Shown: positions 41,869 through 51,114 of the stretch, one piece after another | Layout of the letters: each line of letters starts with the position of its first letter | How positions within the stretch are numbered: the first letter of the stretch is position 1 | Program-made: the position numbers and the translations under genes | The notes under the pieces: generated by a model | Databases searched by the model: none | What the model saw: only the letters and a program-made list of their open reading frames with translations | Told to the model about the DNA's origin: nothing | NCBI RefSeq assembly: GCF_023667495.1 | Contig: NZ_JAMOZL010000014.1 | Location: 152,886-216,885, forward strand | From: Dyadobacter sp. MSC1_007 | GTDB lineage: Bacteria > Bacteroidota > Bacteroidia > Cytophagales > Spirosomataceae | Reading direction: 5' to 3' | DNA length: 64,000 nucleotides

Positions 41869-43872
41869 ATGACCGTGATCACACCTGCTGAACAAAAGAC
41901 CAATATTTACTGTCCGTCGCTGACAGCCTACCAAAGGCGAAAAACCATTTCCATCAATATTGGTGATTTGCCGATGGGTTCTGACTACCCGATCCGCGTA
42001 CAGTCTATGACTACTGTCGATACCATGGATACGCAGGGCTCGATCGATGAGGTGATCCGCATGGTGGAATCCGGCTGTGAATATGTGCGCATTACTGCCC
42101 CCAGCGTCAAGGAAGCCCAAAATCTTGAAAATATTAGGAACGGATTGCGCAAGCTGGGCATTCAGGTTCCGTTGATTGCCGATATACATTTTACACCTAA
42201 TGCCGCCGAATTGGCTGCCAGGATCGTCGAAAAGGTACGGATCAATCCAGGTAATTATGCCGACCGCAAGCGCTTTGAAATGATCGACTACACAGATGCT
42301 TCCTATGCAGCTGAGCTGGAAAGGATCAGGGAGAAATTCATTCCCCTGGTGAAAATCTGCAAAGAATATGGCACTGCGATGCGCATTGGTACTAACCATG
42401 GTTCGCTTTCCGACCGTATTTTGAGTCGTTACGGCGATACGCCGCTGGGAATGGTGGAATCTGCACTGGAATTCCTGAGGATCTGCGAGGAACTGAATTA
42501 CTACAACATCGCATTGTCGATGAAATCCAGCAACACGCAGGTGATGGTGGAAGCTTACCGGTTGCTTGTTCAGCGCCTGGATGAAGAAGGTTTGAAGCCT
42601 TATCCGCTGCATTTGGGCGTTACCGAGGCCGGAGAAGCCGAAGATGGCCGCATTAAGTCGGCTGTCGGGATTGGTACCTTGCTGGAAGACGGCCTGGGTG
42701 ACACGGTTCGCGTTTCATTGACGGAAGCCCCGGAAAAAGAAGCACCCGTTGCCCGCGCGCTCATCGAGCGTTACACGCAGCGCGCTGACCACGATCCGAT
42801 TGAGCCCATCGATCATTGCCCTATCAACCCTTTTCAATACACCAGAAGAGATACCAGGGAAGTTTACAATATTGGGCATCTGAATGTACCGCGTGTTATC
42901 GCCGATTATTCAAATATTGAAATACAACAACTGGACGACCTGAAAAGCATCGGCCATTTTTTCCTGCCTGTCCCAGACAAATGGGCTATGAACGACCAGG
43001 GCGCTGATTTTATTTATACAGGAAAAAAACCGGTGCCATTTATGTTGCCAAACGGGTTGAGAGAAATTCTGGATTATCCGCAATGGGTGGCTCACACCGA
43101 AAAACACAACAAATTCCCGCTTTTTGAGCCAGCTGAATGGAATGACTCCATTGAGGCCTCGGAGCAACTCAACTTCATCAAAGGTGATATCCACACATTC
43201 GATGGCACCTTTCTTGAACAGATAAGGTCAAAAAATAACGTTGTGCTGGTACTTTGGACCAACAATGCACACGCAATGCCGGAGTTGCGAAGGTTCTTTT
43301 ATAAACTCACCGAACTTAAACTAAAAGTACCTGTGATCATCCAACGGAGCTATTCGACCGACCTGGGAGACAAGCTCACGTTATATTCTGCGACAGATAT
43401 CGGCGGGCTCCTTGTTGACGGTTTCGGGGACGGTACATTACTTGGCCCCTTGTTTTCCCCCGGCACAGATCATGCTGAAAAGCTGAAAGCAGCAGCGTCC
43501 TATAATAGTATTGCATTCGGGATTTTACAAGCTGCACGCACTCGGATGTCCAAAACGGAATACATTTCCTGCCCATCATGCGGCCGGACGTTATTTGACT
43601 TGCAGGAAACAACGGCGATGATCCGTAAACATACCGAACACCTCAAAGGCGTAAAAATCGGAATTATGGGCTGTATCGTAAATGGTCCGGGTGAAATGGC
43701 GGATGCAGATTATGGTTACGTAGGCATGGGTAAAGATAAAATTGCGCTTTATCGCGGTCAGGAAGTGATCAAACGATCTGTGACGGCAGCAAAGGCGGTG
43801 GAAGAACTGATCGGGTTGATCAGGGAGGATGGCCGGTGGATAGAGCCGGACGAGCGCGAGGTTTTGATTTAA
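41869..43872 (+). CDS. ispG: 4-hydroxy-3-methylbut-2-en-1-yl diphosphate synthase, long form
   Basis: 667 residues, the long Bacteroidota/plant-type IspG (about 360 residues in E. coli). It converts MEcPP to HMBPP in the MEP isoprenoid pathway. Residues 1-290 form the TIM barrel (PIRVQSMTTVDTMDTQGSID, IADIHFTPNAAELAARIVEK). An insertion of about 250 residues follows. The C-terminal part carries the Fe-S domain with YISCPSCGRTLFDLQET and IMGCIVNGPGEMADADYGYV. A DUF6728 gene follows within 40 bases. Confidence 0.95.
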   Translation: MTVITPAEQKTNIYCPSLTAYQRRKTISINIGDLPMGSDYPIRVQSMTTVDTMDTQGSIDEVIRMVESGCEYVRITAPSVKEAQNLENIRNGLRKLGIQVPLIADIHFTPNAAELAARIVEKVRINPGNYADRKRFEMIDYTDASYAAELERIREKFIPLVKICKEYGTAMRIGTNHGSLSDRILSRYGDTPLGMVESALEFLRICEELNYYNIALSMKSSNTQVMVEAYRLLVQRLDEEGLKPYPLHLGVTEAGEAEDGRIKSAVGIGTLLEDGLGDTVRVSLTEAPEKEAPVARALIERYTQRADHDPIEPIDHCPINPFQYTRRDTREVYNIGHLNVPRVIADYSNIEIQQLDDLKSIGHFFLPVPDKWAMNDQGADFIYTGKKPVPFMLPNGLREILDYPQWVAHTEKHNKFPLFEPAEWNDSIEASEQLNFIKGDIHTFDGTFLEQIRSKNNVVLVLWTNNAHAMPELRRFFYKLTELKLKVPVIIQRSYSTDLGDKLTLYSATDIGGLLVDGFGDGTLLGPLFSPGTDHAEKLKAAASYNSIAFGILQAARTRMSKTEYISCPSCGRTLFDLQETTAMIRKHTEHLKGVKIGIMGCIVNGPGEMADADYGYVGMGKDKIALYRGQEVIKRSVTAAKAVEELIGLIREDGRWIEPDEREVLI

Positions 43873-43909
43873 TATAATGCGCATTGCACGCGCACTGATC
43901 AGTAATATT

Positions 43910-44089
43910 ATGAAAAAGTACTTTCAACTGGGTGAAGTGTTTTCCTACTTTATCCGTGTTTTCAAAAAACGCGACCCCAATAACCCCGACTCCTTCAATT
44001 TACGCATGATGCATGGGATCAACCGGATCTCGATCGTCATGTTTTTGATTTGTGTCATCATTATGATCGTCAGAGCGCTTACACGATGA
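43910..44089 (+). CDS. DUF6728 family small membrane protein
   Basis: 59 residues from ATG 43910. The sequence MKKYFQLGEVFSYFIRVFKK, then RDPNNPDSFNLRMMHGINRI, then one C-terminal transmembrane helix (ISIVMFLICVIIMIVRAL) matches the Bacteroidota DUF6728 family. Its stop overlaps the MmcQ-like start by four bases (ATGA). Function unknown. It sits directly after ispG in most likely the same operon. Confidence 0.75.
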   Translation: MKKYFQLGEVFSYFIRVFKKRDPNNPDSFNLRMMHGINRISIVMFLICVIIMIVRALTR

Positions 44090-44445
44090 ACCTCGAGACC
44101 TTGCGGGATTACTGCTTAAAACTGCCCGGAGTGACGGAAGAACTGCCTTTCGGACCCGATACGCTGGTATTTAAAGTGATGGGAAAAGTTTTCCTGCTCA
44201 CGCCCCTTGATACAAGCAGGCATCAATTCAATGCCAAATGTGATCCTGAAAAAGCGGAGGAACTGAGGGAAAAATACCCGGACGTTAAGCCGGGTTATCA
44301 CATGAATAAAAAGCATTGGAACACGGTGTATGTCACGGGAAGCATTCCAAGCGAAGAGCTTTTCAGTTGGGTAAAGGATTCTTATGACCTCGTAGCAGCG
44401 AGTTTGCCGAAGAAGGTGCAGGAGGAATTGAAGAACGTTGAATGA
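44086..44445 (+). CDS. MmcQ/YjbR family protein
   Basis: 119 residues from ATG 44086 (ATGA overlap with the previous gene). Typical family features: LRDYCLKLPGVTEELPFGPD, a beta strand TLVFKVMGKVFLLTPL and the C-terminal KKHWNTVYVTGSIPSEELFS with WVKDSYDLV. The family has a CyaY-like fold, thought to bind DNA; its role is unclear. The gene ends just before an inverted repeat. Confidence 0.88.
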   Translation: MNLETLRDYCLKLPGVTEELPFGPDTLVFKVMGKVFLLTPLDTSRHQFNAKCDPEKAEELREKYPDVKPGYHMNKKHWNTVYVTGSIPSEELFSWVKDSYDLVAASLPKKVQEELKNVE

Positions 44446-44451
44446 CGCTAG

Positions 44452-44515
44452 TGTCACCCTGAGCGCAGTCGAAGGGTAACGTGCGTGTTGCCCTTCGACT
44501 GCGCTCAGGGTGACA
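44452..44515. repeat. Long near-perfect intergenic inverted repeat
   Basis: The left arm (TGTCACCCTGAGCGCAGTCG, then AAGGG and TAAC) and the right arm at 44487-44515 are complementary over about 29 bases with one G-U-type mismatch and a 6-base loop GTGCGT. The arm resembles the widely scattered CCTTCGACTGCGCTCAGGGT intergenic repeat of many bacterial genomes (from memory). It lies between converging mmcQ-like and gldC and may act as a terminator. Confidence 0.85.
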
Positions 44516-44542
44516 ATTACGCGCTCAGTGAGACAAGAACTA

Positions 44543-44884
44543 CTATTTCGCTGCTTTCATCTCCTCATCCAACCGCTTACTCATTGTTTCGCATACGCCT
44601 TCGATCAGGTCGGCCATGCTGCGGTCGTTGGTGGCAGTCAGCAATGTATCAGCTATACCACTCATTAGTTCGATATAAAAGCGTTTCATTTCAAAAACCT
44701 CCATATCCTTTGTCCAAAGGTCGATTTTGAGGGTTCCCCGGTGATAATGATCCCAAACTCCGATCGCAATGGCCCTTGTATCGTTAATGCCTTCATTAGG
44801 ATTATCGGTAGCGTCCCAAAAGATTTTCTCCGGTATATTTTTATCGTCGAGCTCAACGGTGAAATGTATTTCTGACTTTTTCAT
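44543..44884 (-). CDS. gldC: Gliding motility protein GldC
   Basis: 113 residues from ATG 44884. The start MKKSEIHFTVELDDKNIPEK and the motif KIFWDATDNPNEGINDTRAI, then IDLWTKDMEVFEMKRFY, are typical of GldC, part of the Bacteroidota gliding/T9SS accessory set. The start is supported by the upstream CAAAAGTA (TACTTTTG on the minus strand, 44904-44911) that acts as a -7 box. GldC is soluble or peripheral and its biochemical role is not known. Confidence 0.9.
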   Translation of the reverse strand: MKKSEIHFTVELDDKNIPEKIFWDATDNPNEGINDTRAIAIGVWDHYHRGTLKIDLWTKDMEVFEMKRFYIELMSGIADTLLTATNDRSMADLIEGVCETMSKRLDEEMKAAK

Positions 44885-44903
44885 AAGAGGTGTTAATTTT
44901 TGA

Positions 44904-44911
44904 CAAAAGTA
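44904..44911 (-). promoter_or_regulatory. -7 box for gldC
   Basis: TACTTTTG on the minus strand, perfect TANNTTTG, about 20 bases before the gldC start. Confidence 0.45.
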
Positions 44912-44941
44912 AGCATTTGGGACATACAAGGACTGTTAAAC

Positions 44942-45667
44942 TTACTTTCCTGCCTGACTAAACACTTTTTTCAGTAGATCACTCACACGGGCTACCGGGT
45001 CCTCGCGAATCTTTTTCTCTTCCTGCGCGATCAGAACATACAGTCCGTCAATGGTTTTCTGGGTTGCATACTCTTTCAGGTTTGGGTTTACTTTTTTCAC
45101 CAGCGGAATCTGATTATAGGTATTGACAATATCCGCATAATATTGGGTCGCCTTGTTGAGCTTCAATGTGCTGTCAACTACCGGAAAAAATGTCTTGAAA
45201 AGCTCGTCGTTCGTGGACTTTTTGAGGTATTGGGTCGCTGCGTCGTCCTGGCCTTTAAGTATCCCCAGGGCATCAGGTACCGTCATCGATGTGATCGCTT
45301 TCACAAATATCGGCTTGGATTTCTTGGCGGCATCTTCGGCAGCCCGGTTCAGTGAAAGTGTAAATTTGTCAACTTCCGCGCCCAGACCCATTTTCCGTAA
45401 CGTCTCGGCCACTTTCTGCGCTTCGGGCGGAACGGCGATCTTGATCAGCTCATTTTTAAAGAAGCCATCGACTTTCGACGCTTCCGCAGAACCATTGCTT
45501 ATACCCACATTCAGAGCCTCTTTCAGGCCTAGCACAATTTCATTTTCGCTCAACCCGCCATTTTTCCCTTTCGCTTTCCCAAGTATCTTTCCCAAATCGA
45601 ACTGGGCGTGAGAAACATGTGAAAAAAAGAGCCAAAATAACGTCACTGCAAGGATTTTGTATTTCAT
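44942..45667 (-). CDS. DUF4197 domain protein, exported
   Basis: 241 residues from ATG 45667. Signal peptide MKYKILAVTLFWLFFSHVSH (cleaved after AQ). The mature domain has the DUF4197 pattern: LSENEIVLGLKEALNVGISN, KIAVPPEAQKVAETLRKMGL and DAAKKSKPIFVKAITSMTVP, then DALGILKGQDDAATQYLKKS. The C-terminus is helical. Periplasmic; no function known for the family. Single gene, same direction as gldC. Confidence 0.85.
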   Translation of the reverse strand: MKYKILAVTLFWLFFSHVSHAQFDLGKILGKAKGKNGGLSENEIVLGLKEALNVGISNGSAEASKVDGFFKNELIKIAVPPEAQKVAETLRKMGLGAEVDKFTLSLNRAAEDAAKKSKPIFVKAITSMTVPDALGILKGQDDAATQYLKKSTNDELFKTFFPVVDSTLKLNKATQYYADIVNTYNQIPLVKKVNPNLKEYATQKTIDGLYVLIAQEEKKIREDPVARVSDLLKKVFSQAGK

Positions 45668-45730
45668 TATATTCGGGATTGTTAATACTTCACTAGGGTT
45701 CAAACGTACTCAATAACGATTAATTTTACT

Positions 45731-45738
45731 TATTTTTG
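45731..45738 (+). promoter_or_regulatory. -7 box for cinA
   Basis: TATTTTTG is a perfect TANNTTTG match 35 bases before the cinA start. Confidence 0.4.
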
Positions 45739-45773
45739 GGAAAATAACGGTCCCATTCAACGCATTTCAATTT

Positions 45774-47045
45774 ATGATTTCTTCTGCCAGGGCTGAGATA
45801 ATTACCATCGGTGATGAGATTCTTTTCGGACAAATCATTGACACCAATACCCAATGGATCGGCACCCAATTAACTGATATCGGGATCCGTCCCGTGCGCA
45901 AAACATCGGTCGGCGACAACAAGCAGGACATTCTGGATGCTTTCGCCCAGGCCAGCAAAAGGGTTGATATTGTAATCGTTACAGGCGGACTGGGACCAAC
46001 ACGCGACGACATTACCAAGCACACTTTCTGCGAATATTTCGGTACCGAACTGGAAATCAACCAGGAGGCACTGGCGCTCATCACCGAATTTTTCGCCAAA
46101 CGTGGACGCGCTATGACGGAATTGAACATCCAGCAGGCTGCGCTCCCAAAAAATTGTACCTACATCCCCAACTTATGGGGGACGGCACCTGGAATGTGGT
46201 TTGAAAAATACAATGTGATCTACGTGTCGATGCCCGGGGTACCTTATGAAATGAAAAGTCTGATGGAATTTGAGATCCTCCCCAGACTGAAAAGCAGGTT
46301 TTCGACTCAAATCATCCAACATAAATCCATCCGCACGATCGGGATTGGCGAATCGTTCCTTGCGGAAACAATTTCAGCTTGGGAAGATGCATTGCCAGCG
46401 CACATCAAGCTCGCATACCTCCCCCATTTCGGGCAGGTGCGCCTGAGGCTGACCGGCACCGGTACTGATCAAGCATTGCTGGAAAAGCAGTTGAATGAAC
46501 AGGTAGGATTAGTTTTGCCATTGATCGAAGAACATGTTTTCGGATATGACTCCGATGAATTGGAAACAGTGATCGGCGAATTACTTGTCGCCCAAAACGC
46601 AACCCTGGGAACCGCAGAAAGCTGCACAGGGGGCTACGTGGCTAACCAGATAACAGGTATCCCAGGCTCGTCGCGCTATTTCCAGGGATCGGTGGTCAGT
46701 TATAGTAATGAGGTTAAAATGAATGTGCTGGGCGTTTCAAGGGACACATTGGAAGCTTATGGCGCTGTGAGCGAGCAAACAGCGCGCGAAATGGCCGAAG
46801 GGGCGAGAAAAGCACTCAATACGACCTTCGCTATCTCCACCACCGGCATTGCCGGGCCCGACGGAGGAACTGCGGAGAAACCCGTAGGCACCGTTTGGAT
46901 CGCATGTGCGACGCCTGATGAAACTTTTACCCAGTTGCTGACATTAAGAAACAACCGGAAAATCAATATTGAACTTACATCTTCTTACGCGCTTAACCTG
47001 CTTCGAAAAACCATTCTGAAAACCAGTATGGCGGTTAAGGGTTAA
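45774..47045 (+). CDS. cinA: Competence/damage-inducible protein CinA
   Basis: 423 residues. N-terminal MoCF-like domain (IITIGDEILFGQIIDTNTQW, VIVTGGLGPTRDDITKHTFC) and C-terminal nicotinamide-mononucleotide deamidase-type CinA domain (LGTAESCTGGYVANQITGIP, then STTGIAGPDGGTAEKPVGT). The two-domain form hydrolyses ADP-ribose and deamidates NMN, feeding NAD salvage. First gene of a packed plus-strand run of five genes. Confidence 0.95.
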   Translation: MISSARAEIITIGDEILFGQIIDTNTQWIGTQLTDIGIRPVRKTSVGDNKQDILDAFAQASKRVDIVIVTGGLGPTRDDITKHTFCEYFGTELEINQEALALITEFFAKRGRAMTELNIQQAALPKNCTYIPNLWGTAPGMWFEKYNVIYVSMPGVPYEMKSLMEFEILPRLKSRFSTQIIQHKSIRTIGIGESFLAETISAWEDALPAHIKLAYLPHFGQVRLRLTGTGTDQALLEKQLNEQVGLVLPLIEEHVFGYDSDELETVIGELLVAQNATLGTAESCTGGYVANQITGIPGSSRYFQGSVVSYSNEVKMNVLGVSRDTLEAYGAVSEQTAREMAEGARKALNTTFAISTTGIAGPDGGTAEKPVGTVWIACATPDETFTQLLTLRNNRKINIELTSSYALNLLRKTILKTSMAVKG

Positions 47046-47063
47046 AAGATCAAATACACCAAT

Positions 47064-48359
47064 ATGAAAATAGTTGAAATGGTAATGCCTCCAATGGGCG
47101 AAAGTATCATGGAATGTACTGTGCTTCACTTGCTTGCAAAAGAAGGAGATACTGTACAACTTGATGACTCTATCTTGGAGGTTGCTACTGATAAAGTGGA
47201 TACGGAAGTTCCATGCCCTTACGACGGCAAACTCGTCAAATGGCTTGTCCAGGAAAACGAAGTTGTGCCGATCGGCAGCGCCGTGGCGCAGATCGAAGTA
47301 GAAGACAGCGTGTTTGCCGCAGATCATCCGCACCCGCTCCAACCGGTTGAAGAGGCTGTTGAGGTTGAATCTACGGCAGCGATGCTTGAAAAGGATTTTC
47401 AGGTGGCCTTAAGCCGGAAACCTGAGGCTATACTTGAATACTCGCACAATGCAGAAGAAGGAAACCCCTTTTATTCGCCGCTTGTGTTGAGCATTGCCCG
47501 AGAGGAAAATATCAGTCTGGGCGAACTGGCGACTATTCCGGGAACAGGCCTCGAAAATAGGGTAACCAAAAATGATATTCTGACATTTCTGAACCATCGC
47601 CGGAAAAAGGCTGATAAATATGTACCCGCAGCCACTTCATTGAATGGCAGCAATGAAATCATCGAAATGGACCGCATGCGCAAGATGATTGCGCAACGGA
47701 TGGTGGATTCAAAAAGAATCTCTGCACACGTTAGTTCGTTTATTGAAACGGATATGACACCTGTCGTGAACTGGAGGGAACAAGTCAAGAATGAATACCG
47801 GAAGAAAACCGGCGACAGCATCACCTTCACGCCAATTCTGATCGAGGCCGTGGTGAAAGCTATTAAGGATTATCCGCTGATCAATATTTCTGTCGACGGC
47901 GACAGGATCATTAAAAAGAAAGATATCAATATCGGAATGGCAGTCGCATTGCCCGACGGCAACCTGATTGTTCCGGTAATCCATCACGCCGACCAATATG
48001 ACCTGCCTGGCTTGGCGCGCAAAGTAAATGAGCTTGCGAAACGTGCGCGGGAAAACAAACTGAAAGCCGACGATCTGGCCGGCGGAACCTACACGGTTTC
48101 GAATATCGGTGCATTCGCCAATTTGATGGGGACGCCGATCATCGTTCAGCCACAAGTGGCCATTATGGCTTTTGGCGCGATTAAAAAGAAGCCGGCCGTG
48201 ATCGAAACAGCCCAGGGCGACCTACTGGGAATCCGCAGCCTGATGTTTATTTCGCATTCTTATGACCACCGGGTCGTTGACGGTTCGCTAGGTGGATTAT
48301 TCCTGAAACGAGTCAACGATTATCTGGAAAATTTCGACGTTCACAGAACCATTATCTGA
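47064..48359 (+). CDS. 2-oxoacid dehydrogenase E2 (dihydrolipoamide acyltransferase)
   Basis: 431 residues. N-terminal lipoyl domain with lipoylated Lys44 in EVATDKVDTEVPCPYDG; peripheral subunit-binding domain near residue 135 (YSPLVLSIAREENISLGELA, TIPGTGLENRVTKNDI); C-terminal acyltransferase domain with the catalytic block SHSYDHRVVDGSLGGLFLKR (HxxxDG). No E1 or E3 gene is adjacent. It could serve a branched-chain 2-oxoacid or pyruvate complex encoded elsewhere. Its TGA overlaps the next ATG. Confidence 0.92.
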   Translation: MKIVEMVMPPMGESIMECTVLHLLAKEGDTVQLDDSILEVATDKVDTEVPCPYDGKLVKWLVQENEVVPIGSAVAQIEVEDSVFAADHPHPLQPVEEAVEVESTAAMLEKDFQVALSRKPEAILEYSHNAEEGNPFYSPLVLSIAREENISLGELATIPGTGLENRVTKNDILTFLNHRRKKADKYVPAATSLNGSNEIIEMDRMRKMIAQRMVDSKRISAHVSSFIETDMTPVVNWREQVKNEYRKKTGDSITFTPILIEAVVKAIKDYPLINISVDGDRIIKKKDINIGMAVALPDGNLIVPVIHHADQYDLPGLARKVNELAKRARENKLKADDLAGGTYTVSNIGAFANLMGTPIIVQPQVAIMAFGAIKKKPAVIETAQGDLLGIRSLMFISHSYDHRVVDGSLGGLFLKRVNDYLENFDVHRTII

Positions 48360-48892
48360 TGCTGAGACTGACCCTGGACATGGATGATGTACTGGCCAAC
48401 ACCCATGAAAAGCTCGTCAACATCGTCCTGAGTGACTTTTCGACCACATTGAATAAGGAGGACTTTGAAAAGAAAGGACTCCGGGAATTGCTGCACCCGA
48501 AACAGTTGTCGCGACTGCACAAGATCATGGATACGCCAGGTTTTTTTGCAGATATCGAGGTAAAAGAAGGGGCAATCGAAACGGTGAGCAAGCTCTCCAG
48601 TTACTATAACATCTTTGTAGCCACGGCTTGCATGGAATTCCCTACCTCGTTTAACGACAAGTTTGCCTGGCTGCGAAAGCATTTCCCTTTCATTCCCTGG
48701 ACCAATATTGTTTTTTGCGGGTATAAAAGCATTATCCACTCCGATTACCTGATCGACGACCACGTTAGGAACTTGCATGCATTCGACGGTCAGGGTATCC
48801 TATTTACTGCCCCACACAACCTCCGGGAGACAGCCTACAAGCGCGTCTCGACCTGGTCGGATGTCTCGGAGCTTTTCCTGCACATTGTATGA
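48359..48892 (+). CDS. 5'(3')-deoxyribonucleotidase-like HAD phosphatase
   Basis: 177 residues. HAD motif I LTLDMDDVLANTHEKLV at the N-terminus (nucleophile Asp), motif II threonine in FVATACMEFPTS, and a final Asp pair in DYLIDDHVRNLHAFDG. This is the NT5C-type 5'-nucleotidase family, dephosphorylating dNMPs. It overlaps E2 upstream (ATGA-type) and the response-regulator gene downstream. Confidence 0.85.
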   Translation: MLRLTLDMDDVLANTHEKLVNIVLSDFSTTLNKEDFEKKGLRELLHPKQLSRLHKIMDTPGFFADIEVKEGAIETVSKLSSYYNIFVATACMEFPTSFNDKFAWLRKHFPFIPWTNIVFCGYKSIIHSDYLIDDHVRNLHAFDGQGILFTAPHNLRETAYKRVSTWSDVSELFLHIV

Positions 48893-49566
48893 AACTACTA
48901 TTGATCGAAGACGAGCCTAAAACACTGCAATCGCTGAAACAGGGATTGGAAGAAAACGGCTACGAAGTGGATATTGCATACGATGGACTAATCGGTCGGC
49001 AACTGGCCAAGAACAATGCTTACCAACTCATTATCAGCGATATTATCATCCCTGGCATTAACGGGATCGAGCTATGCCGCGAGATCAGGAGCTGGGGAGA
49101 TGAAACTCCCATCCTCATGCTCACCGCATTGGGAAGCACCGACGATAAAGTTACTGGCCTGGACGCCGGAGCAGATGATTACCTGGTAAAGCCTTTCGAA
49201 TTCAAAGAATTGCTTGCCCGCGTACGTGCACTCACCAAGCGTGGGTCCACAGTATCGCATACGGCGCAGGTGTTGCGCTTTGCCGATCTTGAAGTTTCAC
49301 TGGACGCGAAGACCGTGCACCGATCAGGCAACAAGATCAATCTTACTGCCCGCGAGTTTAACCTTTTGGTGTACCTGATCCGTAATCAGGGCCGGGTCAT
49401 ATCCAAAGTTGAGATCGCCGAGCAGGTCTGGGACATCGGATTTGACACTGGTACCAATGTAATTGAAGTATATGTCAACTATCTTCGCAAAAAGATCGAC
49501 AAGGATTATCCGGTCAAGCTGATCCATACCCAGTTCGGAATGGGTTATGTGCTTAAAGTAGAATAA
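48889..49566 (+). CDS. OmpR/PhoB-family response regulator
   Basis: 225 residues. Receiver domain (1-120) with acidic pair at LLLIEDEP, phosphoacceptor Asp51 in LIISDIIIPGIN, and the conserved Lys in VKPFEF. C-terminal winged-helix domain (about 125-225): NLTAREFNLLVYLIRNQGRV, EVYVNYLRKKID. It overlaps the nucleotidase gene (ATGA) and is followed four bases later by its histidine kinase. Confidence 0.95.
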   Translation: MKLLLIEDEPKTLQSLKQGLEENGYEVDIAYDGLIGRQLAKNNAYQLIISDIIIPGINGIELCREIRSWGDETPILMLTALGSTDDKVTGLDAGADDYLVKPFEFKELLARVRALTKRGSTVSHTAQVLRFADLEVSLDAKTVHRSGNKINLTAREFNLLVYLIRNQGRVISKVEIAEQVWDIGFDTGTNVIEVYVNYLRKKIDKDYPVKLIHTQFGMGYVLKVE

Positions 49567-49569
49567 AAT

Positions 49570-50952
49570 ATGCAGATACGAACCCGACTTACTGTTCAGT
49601 TTTCTTTGCTGGTAAGCGGTATCCTGCTGGTCACTTTTCTGGCGATCTATTTCTTTTCCTATTATAATGTAACGGAAGATTTTTACGACCGGCTGCGTTC
49701 CAAAGCCAAGTCACAGGCTGAGTTGTTGCTTAAAGTCCAGGTGCCGCTGATCAATACCGATGTATTGAAGGCGCTTGACGAAACCAACCGCGACCTGATC
49801 TACGACGAAAATATCTTCATTTTTGATGAAAAGAACCGGCTGATTTACAGCAACTCTACCACCCCGCAGCTTAAAGCATTGCACGTTTCCAACTATTGGC
49901 TCGACGAGATCCGCAAAGCGGGCCAGATCCGGTATACCGACGGCGATTACAAAGTAGTGGGTCTATATTATAAATATCCCTTCAATAAGGCGGTTGTGAT
50001 GCTGGGAGCGAAGGATTTATACGGCCAGGCCAACCTGTCCAACTTGAGCACACTGCTAACTGTACTATTTTTTATTGTAACCATCATCGTCGCATTGGTT
50101 GGCTGGATTTTCTCAAAGCGTGCCCTCCGGCCTATTTCCAAGGTAATGAATGCTGTTGAGGGCATACTACCTCAAAAACTCGACACGCGCCTTGATGTGC
50201 CTAACCAAAAAGACGAGATTGGCCGCCTTACGACGACCTTCAATAAGTTGCTAGACAGGATCGAAACGGCATTCCAGATGCAGAAGATATTCGTTGCCAA
50301 TGTATCGCATGAGCTCAAAAATCCTTTGACCAAAATTAAATCACAGCTGGAAGTAAGCATGTTGAAGGAGCGGAATGCCGATGAGTACCGCCTGACGATC
50401 CAATCGGTGCTGGAAGACATTCAGGAACTGGCGCAACTTTCCAATACTTTACTCGAACTGGCTAAGGTGAGTGAAGACCAGCGTGACCTGCTTACAGAAC
50501 TTATCCGTGTGGATGACTTGCTGTTAGACTGCCGGATGAACCTTGCGCAGGCAAATCCGGTCTATAATATCCAACTCAATTTCGACGAATTGCCCGAAGA
50601 CGACACCTGGCTGGAAATTACCGGAAACTCCACGTTGCTCAAAACCGCCTTTCTGAACCTGATGGATAATGCTTGTAAGTTTTCCGATGATCATATGGTC
50701 AGCATTTGCCTGCATCCTACGCGCGGACAGCTGGGGCTGAGTTTTTCGGATAATGGCAAGGGAATTCCGAAGGAAGACCAGAGTTTGGTATTTCAGCCTT
50801 TTTACCGAAGCGATAACACTGCGAATATCAAAGGCTACGGAATCGGGCTATCGCTGGTGGAGCGTATTGTGAAGCTGCATAATGGCACGGTCTCGATTCA
50901 GCCCAACCAACCGAAGGGTACCACCTTCCGCGTAAATTTTTTGCGGCTCTAA
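49570..50952 (+). CDS. Sensor histidine kinase, HAMP domain
   Basis: 460 residues. Two membrane helices (about 13-31 and 161-182) enclose a periplasmic sensor of about 130 residues. A HAMP segment follows (RALRPISKVMNAVEGILP), then the H-box VANVSHELKNPLTKIKSQLE with His247, N-box LNLMDNACKFS, and G-boxes FSDNGKGIPKED and IKGYGIGLSLVERIV. It is the partner of the upstream response regulator; the pair's signal and regulon are unknown. Confidence 0.95.
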   Translation: MQIRTRLTVQFSLLVSGILLVTFLAIYFFSYYNVTEDFYDRLRSKAKSQAELLLKVQVPLINTDVLKALDETNRDLIYDENIFIFDEKNRLIYSNSTTPQLKALHVSNYWLDEIRKAGQIRYTDGDYKVVGLYYKYPFNKAVVMLGAKDLYGQANLSNLSTLLTVLFFIVTIIVALVGWIFSKRALRPISKVMNAVEGILPQKLDTRLDVPNQKDEIGRLTTTFNKLLDRIETAFQMQKIFVANVSHELKNPLTKIKSQLEVSMLKERNADEYRLTIQSVLEDIQELAQLSNTLLELAKVSEDQRDLLTELIRVDDLLLDCRMNLAQANPVYNIQLNFDELPEDDTWLEITGNSTLLKTAFLNLMDNACKFSDDHMVSICLHPTRGQLGLSFSDNGKGIPKEDQSLVFQPFYRSDNTANIKGYGIGLSLVERIVKLHNGTVSIQPNQPKGTTFRVNFLRL

Positions 50953-51074
50953 GCAAATTCTAACTTTTTATTAACGCCTTTTTAAGTATTGTTGATCTTA
51001 TTTGTATTGTCGACAGGGACAAGCTCCGGTCGCTTTCAAAAGGATTTCATTTTTTGTGGTGTTAATAAGCAAAC

Positions 51075-51109
51075 TTGGCAGGTGTTTCTCACACCTGCCA
51101 AAGTTTTTT
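51075..51109 (+). terminator. Terminator after the two-component operon
   Basis: Stem TTGGCAGGTGT / ACACCTGCCAA with a 5-base loop TTCTC followed by a T-run (TTTTTT). Confidence 0.85.
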
Positions 51110-51114
51110 GTGCC

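Noticed and set aside
41866..42612. 248-codon minus-strand open frame
   Set aside because: Antisense to ispG, His/Arg-rich and without any recognisable motif; the plus-strand gene is certain.
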